DNA from: Actinomycetota bacterium
GTDB taxonomy: Bacteria; Actinomycetota; Thermoleophilia; Miltoncostaeales; Miltoncostaeaceae
Length of the DNA: 35,807 nucleotides
Assembly: GCA_963169235.1 (NCBI GenBank)
Contig: CAUJCX010000034.1
Coordinates: 1-35,807 of the forward strand
Direction: 5' to 3'
The notes below the pieces were generated by a model. It was not told the DNA's origin. It searched no databases and saw nothing but the letters and a program-made list of their open reading frames with translations. Positions 6,225 through 13,537 of the stretch are shown one piece after another; position 1 is the first letter of the stretch, and every line of letters begins with the position of its first letter. Position numbers and translations under genes: made by a program.

Positions 6225-7244
6225 GGCCAGCGCGGCCACCACTCCCGCCAGGCCCGCGACCACCAGGGTCGTGACGCCCGCCACGGCGATGGGCCTCAGC
6301 CCCGCCGCCCGGATGCCCGTCCAATGCACCGACGTGCCCAGCGCGAACATGGCGGCGCCCAAGAGCAGCCCCTGAAGGGTGGTCGCGTCGTGCACCACGT
6401 CGGCGGGCAGCACGCCCGTGCTGCGCAGCGCCACGGCCCCGATGAACGCGACGACGAACAGCGGCACCGGCGGCGGCAGCGTGCCCCCCTCGCCCGCCCC
6501 GCGGCGGCGCTCGAGCCACGACGCCCCCGCCAGCACCGGCGCCAGGCACAGCACCCGCATCAGCTTGACGAGCACCGCGATCTTCAGCACGGCCACGCTC
6601 ACCAGGCCGGACGCGGCCACCACCTGGGCCACCTCGTGCACCGACCCGCCGATCCACACGCCCGCCCGGCGGTCGCCCACGCCCAGCGCGGCGACCACCA
6701 GGGGCGCCAGGCCGATCATCAGCGTGCCGAACAGCACCACCAGCGCGATGGCGGTGGCCGCCTCGTCGCGCCGGGGCCGGCGCAGCACGCTCTGGAGTCC
6801 CGCGACGGCGGCCGCGCCGCAGATCGAGAAGCCGCACGCGATCAGCGCCGCCTGGTCGCGTTCGAGGCCCAGCCGCCGCCCCACCCACATCGCCGTCGCC
6901 ATACCGCCGGCCACGATGGCGCCCACGCCCAGGGCCGTCGTCCACCCCACGGCGGCGATGTCGGCCAGGCTCAGCTGGAGCCCCAGCAGCACGATGCCCG
7001 CCCGCAGCAGGCGGCGGGCGGCGAACCCCAGGCCCGGCTGCATCACCGTCCACGCGGCAGGCCGCGTCAGCGCGTGCCGCACCGCGACGCCCAGCAGGAT
7101 GCAGACCAGCAGGGGGCTGAGGGCGGGGATCTTCCGGTTGATCGCGACGGCGACGGCGGCGGCGGCCAGCGCAGCGGCGAGCCCTGCCCAGCGGCGCGAT
7201 GACCACCATGCGGGCGAGGCGCGGAACGGGATCGAGTGCGTCAT
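6222..7244 (-). CDS. YeiH/UPF0324 family membrane protein
   Basis: A polytopic inner-membrane protein of about 340 residues with roughly nine to ten hydrophobic segments. Family marks are seen in the order INRKIPALSPLLVCILLGV, LLRAGIVLLGLQLSLADI, ACGFSICGAAAVAG, the motif WIGGSVHEVAQVVAA, and the end MFALGTSVHWTGIRAAGLRP. UPF0324 proteins are poorly characterised; in enterobacteria yeiH lies beside yeiE, a LysR gene linked to sulfite, and this gene too lies head-to-head with a LysR gene. A role in exporting a small sulfur or carboxylate compound is inference only. The ATG at 7244 is chosen; one at 7271 is also possible and neither has a clear ribosome site. Confidence 0.85.
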   Translation of the reverse strand: MTHSIPFRASPAWWSSRRWAGLAAALAAAAVAVAINRKIPALSPLLVCILLGVAVRHALTRPAAWTVMQPGLGFAARRLLRAGIVLLGLQLSLADIAAVGWTTALGVGAIVAGGMATAMWVGRRLGLERDQAALIACGFSICGAAAVAGLQSVLRRPRRDEAATAIALVVLFGTLMIGLAPLVVAALGVGDRRAGVWIGGSVHEVAQVVAASGLVSVAVLKIAVLVKLMRVLCLAPVLAGASWLERRRGAGEGGTLPPPVPLFVVAFIGAVALRSTGVLPADVVHDATTLQGLLLGAAMFALGTSVHWTGIRAAGLRPIAVAGVTTLVVAGLAGVVAALA

Positions 7245-7300
7245 GCCTCGGACGATGAACCCGTCGGCCATATCGCGGTAGGCCCCAATGCGGCATGTCG

Positions 7301-7308
7301 GATATATC
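7301..7308. promoter_or_regulatory. AT-rich palindrome in the yeiH/lysR divergent region
   Basis: GATATATC is a perfect palindrome, enclosed in GGAT-ATATC-ATCC (7300-7312), in the 72-base gap between the two divergent starts. It overlaps the LysR -10 box. It is the best candidate for the LysR binding site, though a clear T-N11-A pair is not resolved. Confidence 0.3.
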
Positions 7309-7310
7309 AT
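7305..7310 (+). promoter_or_regulatory. -10 box of the lysR-type gene (leaderless)
   Basis: TATCAT ends 6 nt before the ATG at 7317. This spacing supports that ATG over an upstream in-frame ATG at 7236. Confidence 0.5.
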
Positions 7311-7316
7311 CCGGGT

Positions 7317-8276
7317 ATGCGTCATCCGTCCCTGCTGCCGCACCTGGGCGACCTCGCCGTGCTGGTGGCCATCGGCGAGCACGGGTCGATCAGCGCGGGC
7401 GCGCGCTCCATCGGCGTGGCACAGCCCAACGCCAGCCGCACGCTTGCCCGGCTGGAACAGCGGTTCGGCCTGGAGCTGGTGCGGCGCGGGGCGCGCGGCA
7501 GCGCGCTCACCGAGCACGGCGTGCTGATGGCCGACTGGGCCCGCGACGTGCTGCGCGCCGCCGACCGGCTGGAGGCGGGCGCCGCGGGCCTGGCGCGCGG
7601 GGCCGACGGCCCCCTGCGCATCGCCGCGTCGCAGACCGTCGCCGAGGCCCTCTTGCCGCGCTGGCTGGGCGCGCTCCACGCCGCCGAACCCGGCCTGCGG
7701 GTGGGCATCACCGTGGGCAACTCCGACGACGTCGGTCGCATGGTGAGCGCGGGGGACGTGCTGGGGTTCGTGGAGAGCCCGGACCTGCCGGCGACGATCG
7801 CGGGCGACGTGGAGGAGCGCATCATCACCACCGACCGGCTGGTGGTGGTCACCGGCCCCGGCCACCCGTGGGCGCTGCGCACGCGGCCGGTGGCGCTGGG
7901 CGAGTTGCGGGCGACGCCGCTGGTGGTGCGCGAGCCCGGCTCCGGCACGCGCGTGGCCCTGGAGGACGCCATGTCCGGGCACCGCATGGCGCCGCCCGCC
8001 CTGGAGCTCGCCAGCAACGCCGCCGTGCGCCTGGCCGTGGCGTCGGGCGTGGGCCCGGCGGTGCTGAGCGAGCACGCGGTGCGTGCCGCCGTGGCGGCGG
8101 GCGAGCTGCGGGCGGTGATGGTGGACGGCCTGGTGGTGGAGCGCCCGCTGCGGGCCGTCTGGGCGGCCGGCGCCGACTTGCCGGCGGCGGGAGCCCACCT
8201 GGTGGAGCTCGCCACCCGCCTGGAGACGGGCGGCGACGGCGCCGGGCCCGATGCCTACCTCGGCTGGGGGCTGTAG
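7317..8276 (+). CDS. LysR-family transcriptional regulator
   Basis: A 319-residue LysR regulator. The N-terminal winged helix-turn-helix is clear: LVAIGEHGSISAGARSIGVA then QPNASRTLARLEQRFGLELV (residues about 14-55). The effector domain follows, with LRIAASQTVAEALLPRWLGA at about residue 100 and a second lobe ending at LRAVMVDGLVVERPLRAVW. The effector-domain opening resembles the CysL/YeiE branch, which reads sulfur-related effectors in some bacteria, but this cannot be fixed from sequence alone. It is divergent from the YeiH-type gene and probably controls it. An in-frame ATG at 7236 would add 27 residues without family similarity and is rejected. Confidence 0.9.
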   Translation: MRHPSLLPHLGDLAVLVAIGEHGSISAGARSIGVAQPNASRTLARLEQRFGLELVRRGARGSALTEHGVLMADWARDVLRAADRLEAGAAGLARGADGPLRIAASQTVAEALLPRWLGALHAAEPGLRVGITVGNSDDVGRMVSAGDVLGFVESPDLPATIAGDVEERIITTDRLVVVTGPGHPWALRTRPVALGELRATPLVVREPGSGTRVALEDAMSGHRMAPPALELASNAAVRLAVASGVGPAVLSEHAVRAAVAAGELRAVMVDGLVVERPLRAVWAAGADLPAAGAHLVELATRLETGGDGAGPDAYLGWGL

Positions 8277-8290
8277 CGGCGCGCGAGCGG

Positions 8291-8296
8291 TACGCT
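8291..8296 (+). promoter_or_regulatory. -10 box of the hydrolase-mrp unit
   Basis: TACGCT lies 41 nt before the GTG at 8338, giving a short leader that includes the AGGAG ribosome site. No convincing -35 is visible. Confidence 0.35.
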
Positions 8297-8337
8297 CGGA
8301 GGCCGGATCCCACATCCCGAGACCAGGAGCGACGCAC

Positions 8338-8973
8338 GTGATCATCAAGGGCGGCACGTTCGGCCCCGTCGCCACCAACTCGTACGTGGTGTTCGGCGAG
8401 CGCGGCGGCCCCGCGATCGTGGTGGACGCGCCGCTCGGCGCCGAGCCCTGGGTGGAGCACACCCTGGCGCAGAACGACCTCACCCCCGAGGCGCTCTACC
8501 TGACGCACGGCCACTGGGACCACTGCGTCGACGCCTACCTGTGGGCGCGCAAGGGCGTGCCGGTGTGGGCCGGTGGCGGTGACGAGGACTGGATCGCCGA
8601 CCCCGCGCCGTTCAACCCGGCGCTGTTCGGTTTCCCCCCCAAGACCCCCGGGGTCGCCCTGGACCGCGTGCTGGGCGAGGGCGACACGTTCGCGGTGGGC
8701 GACCTGGAGTTCACCATGATGCACACGCCCGGCCACTCGCCGGGCTGCTGGGTGGCGTGGGAGAAGCACCACGGCGAGGTGCTGGTGGGCGACCTCATCT
8801 TCGCCCAGGGCATCGGGCGCACCGACTTCCCGCGCTCCGACCCCGGCGCGATGATCACGAGCCTCGGGCGGGTGCTGACCGAGATCCCCGGCGAGCACCG
8901 CATCTACCCGGGCCACGGTCCGTGGGCCGCCACCATGGCCGAGGCCGAGCCCTGGGCCAGGATGTTCATGTGA
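8338..8973 (+). CDS. Metallo-beta-lactamase-fold hydrolase (glyoxalase II-like)
   Basis: A 211-residue cytosolic metal-dependent hydrolase. It begins VIIKGGTFGPVATNSYVV, as in glyoxalase II-like proteins. All metal ligands are present: THGHWDHCVD (HxHxDH) near residue 59, HTPGHSPGC, GDLIFAQGIGRTDFP with the bridging Asp, and the final His in YPGHGP. The exact substrate is not given by these motifs; a thioester such as a glutathione- or mycothiol-type adduct is one possibility. GTG at 8338 is chosen because AGGAG lies about 9 nt upstream; an earlier ATG lies inside the LysR gene. Its stop overlaps the mrp start in GTGA, so the two are translated together. Confidence 0.85.
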   Translation: MIIKGGTFGPVATNSYVVFGERGGPAIVVDAPLGAEPWVEHTLAQNDLTPEALYLTHGHWDHCVDAYLWARKGVPVWAGGGDEDWIADPAPFNPALFGFPPKTPGVALDRVLGEGDTFAVGDLEFTMMHTPGHSPGCWVAWEKHHGEVLVGDLIFAQGIGRTDFPRSDPGAMITSLGRVLTEIPGEHRIYPGHGPWAATMAEAEPWARMFM

Positions 8974-10085
8974 CGCCTCCCGACCGCGACGCCGTCATGG
9001 CCGTGCTGGACACGGTGCACGACCCGGAGCTGCGCCGCAGCATCGTGGCGCTCAACATGGTGCGCGACGTGGTCATCGACGCGGGCGCCGTCACCATCGA
9101 CGTCAAGCTCACCACCGCGGGTTGCCCGCTGAAGGACGAGATCCAGCGCCGGGTGACCGACGCGGTCACGCCGATGGAGGGCGTGACGGCGGTCACGGTG
9201 CACCTGGAGGCGATGACCGACGAGGAGCGCGCCGCGCTGCGGCACGGCATCGGCGGCGGCCCCGCGCACGTGAGCCCGTTCGCCGAGGGCGCCCGCACCA
9301 AGGTGATCGGCGTCGCGTCCGGCAAGGGCGGCGTGGGCAAGTCGAGCGTCACCGCCAACCTCGCGGTCGCGCTGGCCCGCCAGGGGCACAGCGTCGGGGT
9401 GCTCGACGCCGACGTCTACGGCTACTCGATCCCCCGCATGATGGGCATCCACCGCTCGGCCGTGATGGTGGAGGACCTGATGCTGCCGGTGGAGGCCCAC
9501 GGCGTGCGGCTCATCTCGATGGGCTTCCTGGCCAAGGACGACTCCCCGGTGATCTGGCGCGGCCCGATGCTGCACAAGGCGCTCACCAGCTTCGTCACCG
9601 ACGTCTTCTGGGACGACCCCGACTTCCTGCTGATCGACCTGCCGCCCGGCACCGGCGACGTGGCGCTCACCATCGCGCAGCTCATCCCCACCGCCCACAT
9701 GGTCATCGTCACCACCCCCCCGCTGACGGCCCAGAAGGTGGCCAGCCGGTCGGCGGCGATGGCCCGCCGCGTGAGCCTGCCGGTGGTGGGCGTCATCGAG
9801 AACATGAGCTACTTCGTGGCCCCCGACACCGGCGTGCGCTACGACATCTTCGCGGGCGGCGGCGGCGAGGCCCTGGCGACCGAACTGGGCGTGCCGCTTC
9901 TGGGCCGCGTGCCCCTGGAGGCCGACGTGGCCCGCGCCGGCGACGACGGGCTGCCGGTGGTGGCCGCCCGCCCCGACTCGGTGGCCGCGCGCGAGCTGGC
10001 CACGTGCGCCGATGCCATCGTGGACGCCGTCGGCGTGCCCGACCCGGCCCCCGTCGGCACCCGGGACGCCGCCGCCCACGGTTGA
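8970..10085 (+). CDS. mrp: Mrp/NBP35-family iron-sulfur carrier ATPase (ApbC-like)
   Basis: A 371-residue protein that, in the family, binds and transfers iron-sulfur clusters using ATP. Residues 1-85 form an MIP18/DUF59 domain (VLDTVHDPELRRSIV, TTAGCPLKDEI). The P-loop ATPase follows with the deviant Walker A ASGKGGVGKSS near residue 113, DADVYGYSIPRMMG, and DLPPGTGDVALT. The usual CxxC after ENMSYF is replaced by VAPDTG, so the two cluster-binding Cys are absent; this is known in actinobacterial members and raises the question of how the cluster is held. Translation is coupled to the hydrolase by a GTGA overlap. Proximity to ferredoxin and the suf operon fits the role. Confidence 0.9.
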   Translation: MTPPDRDAVMAVLDTVHDPELRRSIVALNMVRDVVIDAGAVTIDVKLTTAGCPLKDEIQRRVTDAVTPMEGVTAVTVHLEAMTDEERAALRHGIGGGPAHVSPFAEGARTKVIGVASGKGGVGKSSVTANLAVALARQGHSVGVLDADVYGYSIPRMMGIHRSAVMVEDLMLPVEAHGVRLISMGFLAKDDSPVIWRGPMLHKALTSFVTDVFWDDPDFLLIDLPPGTGDVALTIAQLIPTAHMVIVTTPPLTAQKVASRSAAMARRVSLPVVGVIENMSYFVAPDTGVRYDIFAGGGGEALATELGVPLLGRVPLEADVARAGDDGLPVVAARPDSVAARELATCADAIVDAVGVPDPAPVGTRDAAAHG

Positions 10086-10107
10086 CCCCGGCGCCGGTGC
10101 GTCGGCG

Positions 10108-10779
10108 TCACTCGGCCAGGCGGGCCTTACGACGGTGGCGGTACCACTCCCACGCGATGGGGATGATCGAGAACGCCAGGATGGCGATGATGGCCAGGTC
10201 GATGTTCTTGCCCAGGGCGGGGAACGCCTCGCCCAGGAAGTAGCCCAGCAGCACGATCGACACCACCCACAGGATGGCTCCCACCAGGCTCCACACCAGG
10301 AACCGGGCGCGGCTCATCCGGGTGACGCCCGCCACCACCGTGATGAACGTGCGCACGAACGGCACGAAGCGACCGATCACCAGGGCCTTGTTGCCGTGCT
10401 TCTCGAAGAACGCGTGCGTCTGGTCGAAGTAGGACCTCTTCACGATGCGGCCGTCGCGCGCGTACAGCCAGGGGCCCGCCAGGCGGCCGATCTCGTAGCC
10501 GGCCACGTTGCCCAGGAAGGCCGCGGTCGCCAGCATCACCATCGCGATCACCAGCTCGGTGGCCGCCTCGCCCGGCAGCACGTCCAGCTTGCCTCCCGCG
10601 ATGAACAGCCCCACCGCGAACAGCAGCGTGTCGCCCGGCAGGAACGGGAACAGGAGGCCGCACTCGATGAACACGATGAGGAGGCTGATCCACACGAACT
10701 GCGTGCCGAACTCGGCCAGCAGCCAGTTGGGATCCATCCACTTCATGCCCAGGAGAAGCGGGAAGAAAGAGAAGCTCAC
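10108..10779 (-). CDS. DedA-family (VTT domain) membrane protein
   Basis: A 223-residue membrane protein of the DedA family, members of which flip polyprenyl- or phospholipids across the membrane. The features are CGLLFPFLPGDTLLFAVGLF (residues about 39-58), a helix with GNVAGYEIGRLAGPWL, the conserved basic loop GRFVPFVRTFITVVAGVTRM, and two C-terminal membrane helices before a basic tail. The GTG start at 10779 is supported by a TAGAGT box 8 nt upstream; internal ATGs at codons 12 and 15 are less likely. It is convergent with mrp, with only 22 bases between the stops. Confidence 0.9.
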   Translation of the reverse strand: MSFSFFPLLLGMKWMDPNWLLAEFGTQFVWISLLIVFIECGLLFPFLPGDTLLFAVGLFIAGGKLDVLPGEAATELVIAMVMLATAAFLGNVAGYEIGRLAGPWLYARDGRIVKRSYFDQTHAFFEKHGNKALVIGRFVPFVRTFITVVAGVTRMSRARFLVWSLVGAILWVVSIVLLGYFLGEAFPALGKNIDLAIIAILAFSIIPIAWEWYRHRRKARLAE

Positions 10780-10787
10780 GGCGGGGC

Positions 10788-10793
10788 ACTCTA
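10788..10793 (-). promoter_or_regulatory. -10 box of the dedA-like gene (near-leaderless)
   Basis: TAGAGT on the minus strand ends 8 nt before the GTG at 10779, giving a leader of at most one or two bases. Confidence 0.4.
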
Positions 10794-10900
10794 CGCGGAC
10801 GCGACGTCGCCGGGCCGTGAGCCGGGTCGCTGACGGGGGTGGCGTGCCACGCGCCAGGGTCGATCGGCCCTCCGCGGGCGGGGGCGGTCACCGCGGCGAT

Positions 10901-10909
10901 TGCTACCTT
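10901..10909 (+). promoter_or_regulatory. Extended -10 promoter of the ferredoxin gene
   Basis: TGC-TACCTT has an extended -10 form (TGn before TAnnnT). The start would be near 10916, leaving a leader of about 54 nt with GAGGAG about 10 nt before the ATG. GTGAG and CTCAC (10948-10968) flank the ribosome site and could pair over it. Confidence 0.4.
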
Positions 10910-10969
10910 TCATGGTCGCGTCCCAGAACGACGCGTTCGGCATCCCTGTGAGCGAGGAGCGTTCTCACG

Positions 10970-11281
10970 ATGGCCTACGTCATCACCGAGCCCTGCATCG
11001 GCACGAAGGACACGGCGTGCGCCGACGTCTGCCCGGTGGACTGCATCCATCCCGCCAAGGGTGAGGACGGCCACCCCGAGGCGACGATGCTGTACATCGA
11101 CCCCGACGAGTGCATCGACTGCGACGCGTGCGTCGAGGCCTGCCCGGTCGACGCGACCATGTCCGAGGACGACGTGCCCGAGCAGTGGGAGATCTTCAAG
11201 GAGATCAACCGCGTGTACTACGTCGAGGGCGTCGAGGCCGGCGAGAAGATGGTGCAGGACTACCTCGCGAGCAAGGCCTGA
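10970..11281 (+). CDS. fdxA: Seven-iron ferredoxin (3Fe-4S/4Fe-4S), FdxA type
   Basis: A 103-residue soluble electron carrier. Cys9, Cys17, Cys21 (CxxxxxxxCxxxCP) plus Cys58 fit the 3Fe-4S site, and Cys25, Cys48, Cys51 and Cys54 (PDECIDCDACVEACP) the 4Fe-4S site, the standard seven-iron arrangement of actinobacterial FdxA (TEPCIG... CPVDCIHPAKG). The C-terminal 40 residues are the usual capping extension. The ATG has GAGGAG upstream. It is a single-gene unit ending in a hairpin. Partners are not identified; oxidoreductases or P450 systems are usual. Confidence 0.95.
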   Translation: MAYVITEPCIGTKDTACADVCPVDCIHPAKGEDGHPEATMLYIDPDECIDCDACVEACPVDATMSEDDVPEQWEIFKEINRVYYVEGVEAGEKMVQDYLASKA

Positions 11282-11298
11282 CCCCACGGTGACGAGGC

Positions 11299-11322
11299 GA
11301 CGCCCGGTCCGCTCCGGGCGTC
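11299..11322. terminator. Hairpin terminator between fdxA and the convergent secreted-protein gene
   Basis: GACGCCCGG-TCCGCT-CCGGGCGTC is a perfect 9-bp stem with a 6-nt loop, 18 nt after the fdxA stop. It reaches into the stop codon of the convergent gene. There is no U-run on either strand. Confidence 0.6.
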
Positions 11323-11797
11323 ACGGCCTCAGCGTCACCCGGCCCGGCGCGGCGACCCGGAAGCCGTGCCCCTGGCGGTTGCGGCACGCGAGCTCGGTCT
11401 CGGCGGCGAGGCCGCGTCCCCGCGCGACGGCGCGGCACGCGACGCCGCCCGACGCCCATCGCTGGTTCACCATGAGGGTGGGCGCGCCGCCGCCGTCGCG
11501 CGTGACGTAGCACCGGCGCACCACGCGGGCGCGACCGCGGGCGGGCAGCACCACCTCGCGCCACCGCTTTCCCGGCCGCCCGTCGACGCGGCACGACCCG
11601 ACGGGGCGCAGCGCCATGGGCATGCACGACACGCCGCCCTTCGCGCCCGAGGCGCCCGAGGCGCAGTGCACCGCCGGGGCCTCCGCCACGCCCTCGCCTC
11701 CCAGGTACACCATGAAATCGGGGCTGCGCAGGGCGGCCTGCGCGGGCGTGGCGATCGCCGCCGCGACGGTCGCGGTCAGCAGCACGCGTATGAGCAT
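11321..11797 (-). CDS. Small secreted protein, DUF6636-like, function unknown
   Basis: A 158-residue exported protein. A signal peptide (MLIRVLLTATVAAAIATPAQA) is followed by a mature domain with six Cys, probably disulfide-linked outside the membrane. The first part has SPDFMVY and two short Cys motifs (VHCASG, SCMPMAL); the end (LACRNRQGHGFRVA) matches the pattern CRNRxGHGF that I associate with DUF6636 proteins of Thermoleophilia. No function is known. The ATG at 11797 has GAGGGG about 9 nt upstream; an upstream ATG at 11863 would bury the signal peptide and is rejected. Confidence 0.7.
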   Translation of the reverse strand: MLIRVLLTATVAAAIATPAQAALRSPDFMVYLGGEGVAEAPAVHCASGASGAKGGVSCMPMALRPVGSCRVDGRPGKRWREVVLPARGRARVVRRCYVTRDGGGAPTLMVNQRWASGGVACRAVARGRGLAAETELACRNRQGHGFRVAAPGRVTLRP

Positions 11798-11872
11798 GGT
11801 GTCGGTCCCCTCGTCGGTGCGGGTGCGATCCCGGCCATCTTCCGCCCCGTGCCGCCGCGGCACAAGGAAGGG

Positions 11873-12184
11873 CTACCCCCCAGCGTCGCGGGTGGGTGAC
11901 GTCGCGCCGCCGCCCTCCAACGCAGCCGCCTGCGCCTCCTGGGCCGCGGCCCGGCACAGCGCCTGCGTCACCTTCCTCACCGGCGCGACGCCGGCGGTGC
12001 GCGCGGAGAGGTCGTGCGCCCGCGCCAGGCGCGCCGCCGCCTGCACGTACGGCGCCGCGGACGTGCCCTCGGCCGCCCGGGCGGCCTGAGCCAGCAGCGG
12101 ACCGGTGACCGCGTCGCGGCGCACCAGGCACATCTCGATGGCCCCCAGCATCGCCACCAGGCGCACGGCGTCCACGCGGTTCAC
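11873..12184 (-). CDS. Hypothetical helical protein coupled to the amidohydrolase
   Basis: A 103-residue protein I do not recognise. It starts at a GTG whose bases overlap the amidohydrolase stop (GTGA), which is good evidence that it is real and made along with that enzyme. It is Ala-rich and mainly helical (RVDAVRLVAMLGAIEMCLV, then LLAQAARAAEG, then VRKVTQALCRAAAQEAQAAA) with a loose Gly/Thr tail, two Cys, no signal peptide and no membrane segment. It could be a small partner or stabiliser of the enzyme, but nothing in the sequence shows this. Confidence 0.65.
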   Translation of the reverse strand: MNRVDAVRLVAMLGAIEMCLVRRDAVTGPLLAQAARAAEGTSAAPYVQAAARLARAHDLSARTAGVAPVRKVTQALCRAAAQEAQAAALEGGGATSPTRDAGG

Positions 12185-13017
12185 GGGGCGAGCCCCAGGA
12201 GCGCGTGGGCGTTGCCCCACAGCACGCCCTCCACCTGCGCGGGAGTCCACCCCGCCACCCGGGCGGCCAGCGCCACCAGCTGACGGGCCGTCGCGTGCTC
12301 CCCGTAGGGCCGGTCGGCCCCGAACAGCACCCGCTCGGGGGGCAGCGCCACCAGGTCGGGCAACGCCGCCAGCGACGTGTCGAACCACAGCCCGTCGCGC
12401 TCGCGGGCCAGCTGCGCCACGGCCCGGGCGTCACCGCGGGCCCCGTGCGCGAGGATGAGCCGGGCACCCGGCACCTCGTCGGTGAGCGTGGCCAGCGCCG
12501 CCGCCAGCGGCCGGGCCCCGAAACCCGCGTGCACCAGCACCGGCCACCCGCGCCCGGTGGCGTCGGCCACGGCCGCGACGCAGGCCGCGTCGTCCAGGGC
12601 GAAGCGTTGCGCCACCGGGTGCAGCTTCAGCCCCACAGCCCCGTCCGCCGCGGCCCGCTGCATGGTCTCGGCCGCCCGGACGGCGGGATCGACCCGGCAG
12701 AACGGCACGACCCGCCCGGGATGCTCCGCGGCCGCCCGGGCGACGGCGGCGTTCGCGGCGGCGAAGTCGCCCGCGTCCCCCGGCTGGTTGGCGGGGAAGC
12801 AGACGGCGCCCGCAATGCCATGAGCGTCCATGTCGGCCACCAGGTCGGCGACGTCCAGGTGGTGCCCGTCGGCGTCGGTACCCAGGTGCGCGTGCACGTC
12901 CACCACGGGCCCCTCCGGCAGACGCAATCCGGCGACGAGGGCGTCCTCCACCTGCGCCAGCGCGTCCGCTGCCGGCACACCCGCATGCGCCTCCCCCCAC
13001 ACCCGTCGCTCAGGCAT
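12181..13017 (-). CDS. Amidohydrolase family 2 protein (TIM-barrel hydrolase/decarboxylase)
   Basis: A 278-residue metal-dependent barrel enzyme of the amidohydrolase-2 (ACMSD-like) family, whose members decarboxylate or hydrolyse small acids. The metal motif VDVHAHLGTDADGH lies near residue 39, then VGLKLHP, the His of VLVHAGFG, LILAHGARGD, and the closing Asp in VLFGADRPYGEH. All expected ligands are seen. It is the middle gene of a three-gene unit: the upstream thioesterase overlaps by 8 bases and the downstream small gene by 4. The substrate is unknown; the neighbour suggests a small acid released from a CoA thioester. Confidence 0.85.
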   Translation of the reverse strand: MPERRVWGEAHAGVPAADALAQVEDALVAGLRLPEGPVVDVHAHLGTDADGHHLDVADLVADMDAHGIAGAVCFPANQPGDAGDFAAANAAVARAAAEHPGRVVPFCRVDPAVRAAETMQRAAADGAVGLKLHPVAQRFALDDAACVAAVADATGRGWPVLVHAGFGARPLAAALATLTDEVPGARLILAHGARGDARAVAQLARERDGLWFDTSLAALPDLVALPPERVLFGADRPYGEHATARQLVALAARVAGWTPAQVEGVLWGNAHALLGLAP

Positions 13018-13462
13018 CGCCCTCGAACGCGCGCAGGGTCTCGGCCAGGTCGGCGGGCAGACGCGTGGGCCGCGGATCGTCGTACGCGGCGATGCCCACC
13101 AGGGTGACCGTGGCCCGCGCCAGGGCCCGCGTCGGGGCGCCCGGATCGTGGTGGGTCACCTCCACCTCCATGGTGTGGCTGGTGCGGCCCACCTCACGGG
13201 TGCGCACCCAGATGCCCAGCACCTGGTCGAACCGCGCCGCCGCCAGGTAGTCGACGTGCAGCGCGCGCACCACGAACAGGTGCCCGGGGGGCCCCAGCGG
13301 CGGGATGTCGAGGTGGCGGCGATACGCCAGCACGCCCCGGTCGACGAAGTGCGCGTAGCGGCCGTAGTAGACGATGCCGCCGAGGTCGGTGTCGGTGACC
13401 TCCACGCGGGAGTGCATCACGAAGCGGAAGTCCGCACGCTCATCCGGGACGACGCTGGCCAT
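13010..13462 (-). CDS. Acyl-CoA thioesterase, 4HBT (YbgC/FadM-like) family
   Basis: A 150-residue hotdog-fold thioesterase. The family's active-site stretch is seen near residue 22 as VTDTDLGGIVYYGRYAHFVD, with the Asp and Tyr that act in YbgC relatives, followed by VVRALHVDYLAAARFDQVL and the strand TSHTMEVEVTHH. It cleaves acyl-CoA thioesters in the cytosol; chain length is not predictable. It is the first gene of the operon with the amidohydrolase. The ATG is backed by a TAGCCT box 6 nt upstream. Confidence 0.9.
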   Translation of the reverse strand: MASVVPDERADFRFVMHSRVEVTDTDLGGIVYYGRYAHFVDRGVLAYRRHLDIPPLGPPGHLFVVRALHVDYLAAARFDQVLGIWVRTREVGRTSHTMEVEVTHHDPGAPTRALARATVTLVGIAAYDDPRPTRLPADLAETLRAFEGDA

Positions 13463-13468
13463 ACGCCA

Positions 13469-13474
13469 AGGCTA
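13469..13474 (-). promoter_or_regulatory. -10 box of the thioesterase operon (leaderless)
   Basis: TAGCCT on the minus strand ends 6 nt before the ATG at 13462. Confidence 0.5.
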
Positions 13475-13486
13475 CCTCCCCATGGG

Positions 13487-13510
13487 GGGCCGCGGCGCCC
13501 CCCGCGGCCC
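13487..13510. promoter_or_regulatory. Inverted repeat between two divergent leaderless promoters
   Basis: GGGCCGCGG-CGCCCC-CCGCGGCCC is a perfect 9-base inverted repeat with a 6-base centre. It covers the expected -35 areas of both the thioesterase operon and the small membrane protein gene, so it may be a shared operator. A chance GC repeat is possible. Confidence 0.35.
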
Positions 13511-13525
13511 GCCCGTGGCGGCTGC

Positions 13526-13531
13526 TACTCT
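13526..13531 (+). promoter_or_regulatory. -10 box of the small membrane protein gene (leaderless)
   Basis: TACTCT ends 6 nt before the GTG at 13538. This supports the GTG as the true start. Confidence 0.5.
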
Positions 13532-13537
13532 CGCCCG

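Noticed and set aside
6222-8483. A 753-codon minus-strand frame that would fuse several hundred residues in front of the YeiH-type protein
   Set aside because: The added part is antisense to the LysR and hydrolase genes and has no family similarity; the YeiH fold begins near 7244.
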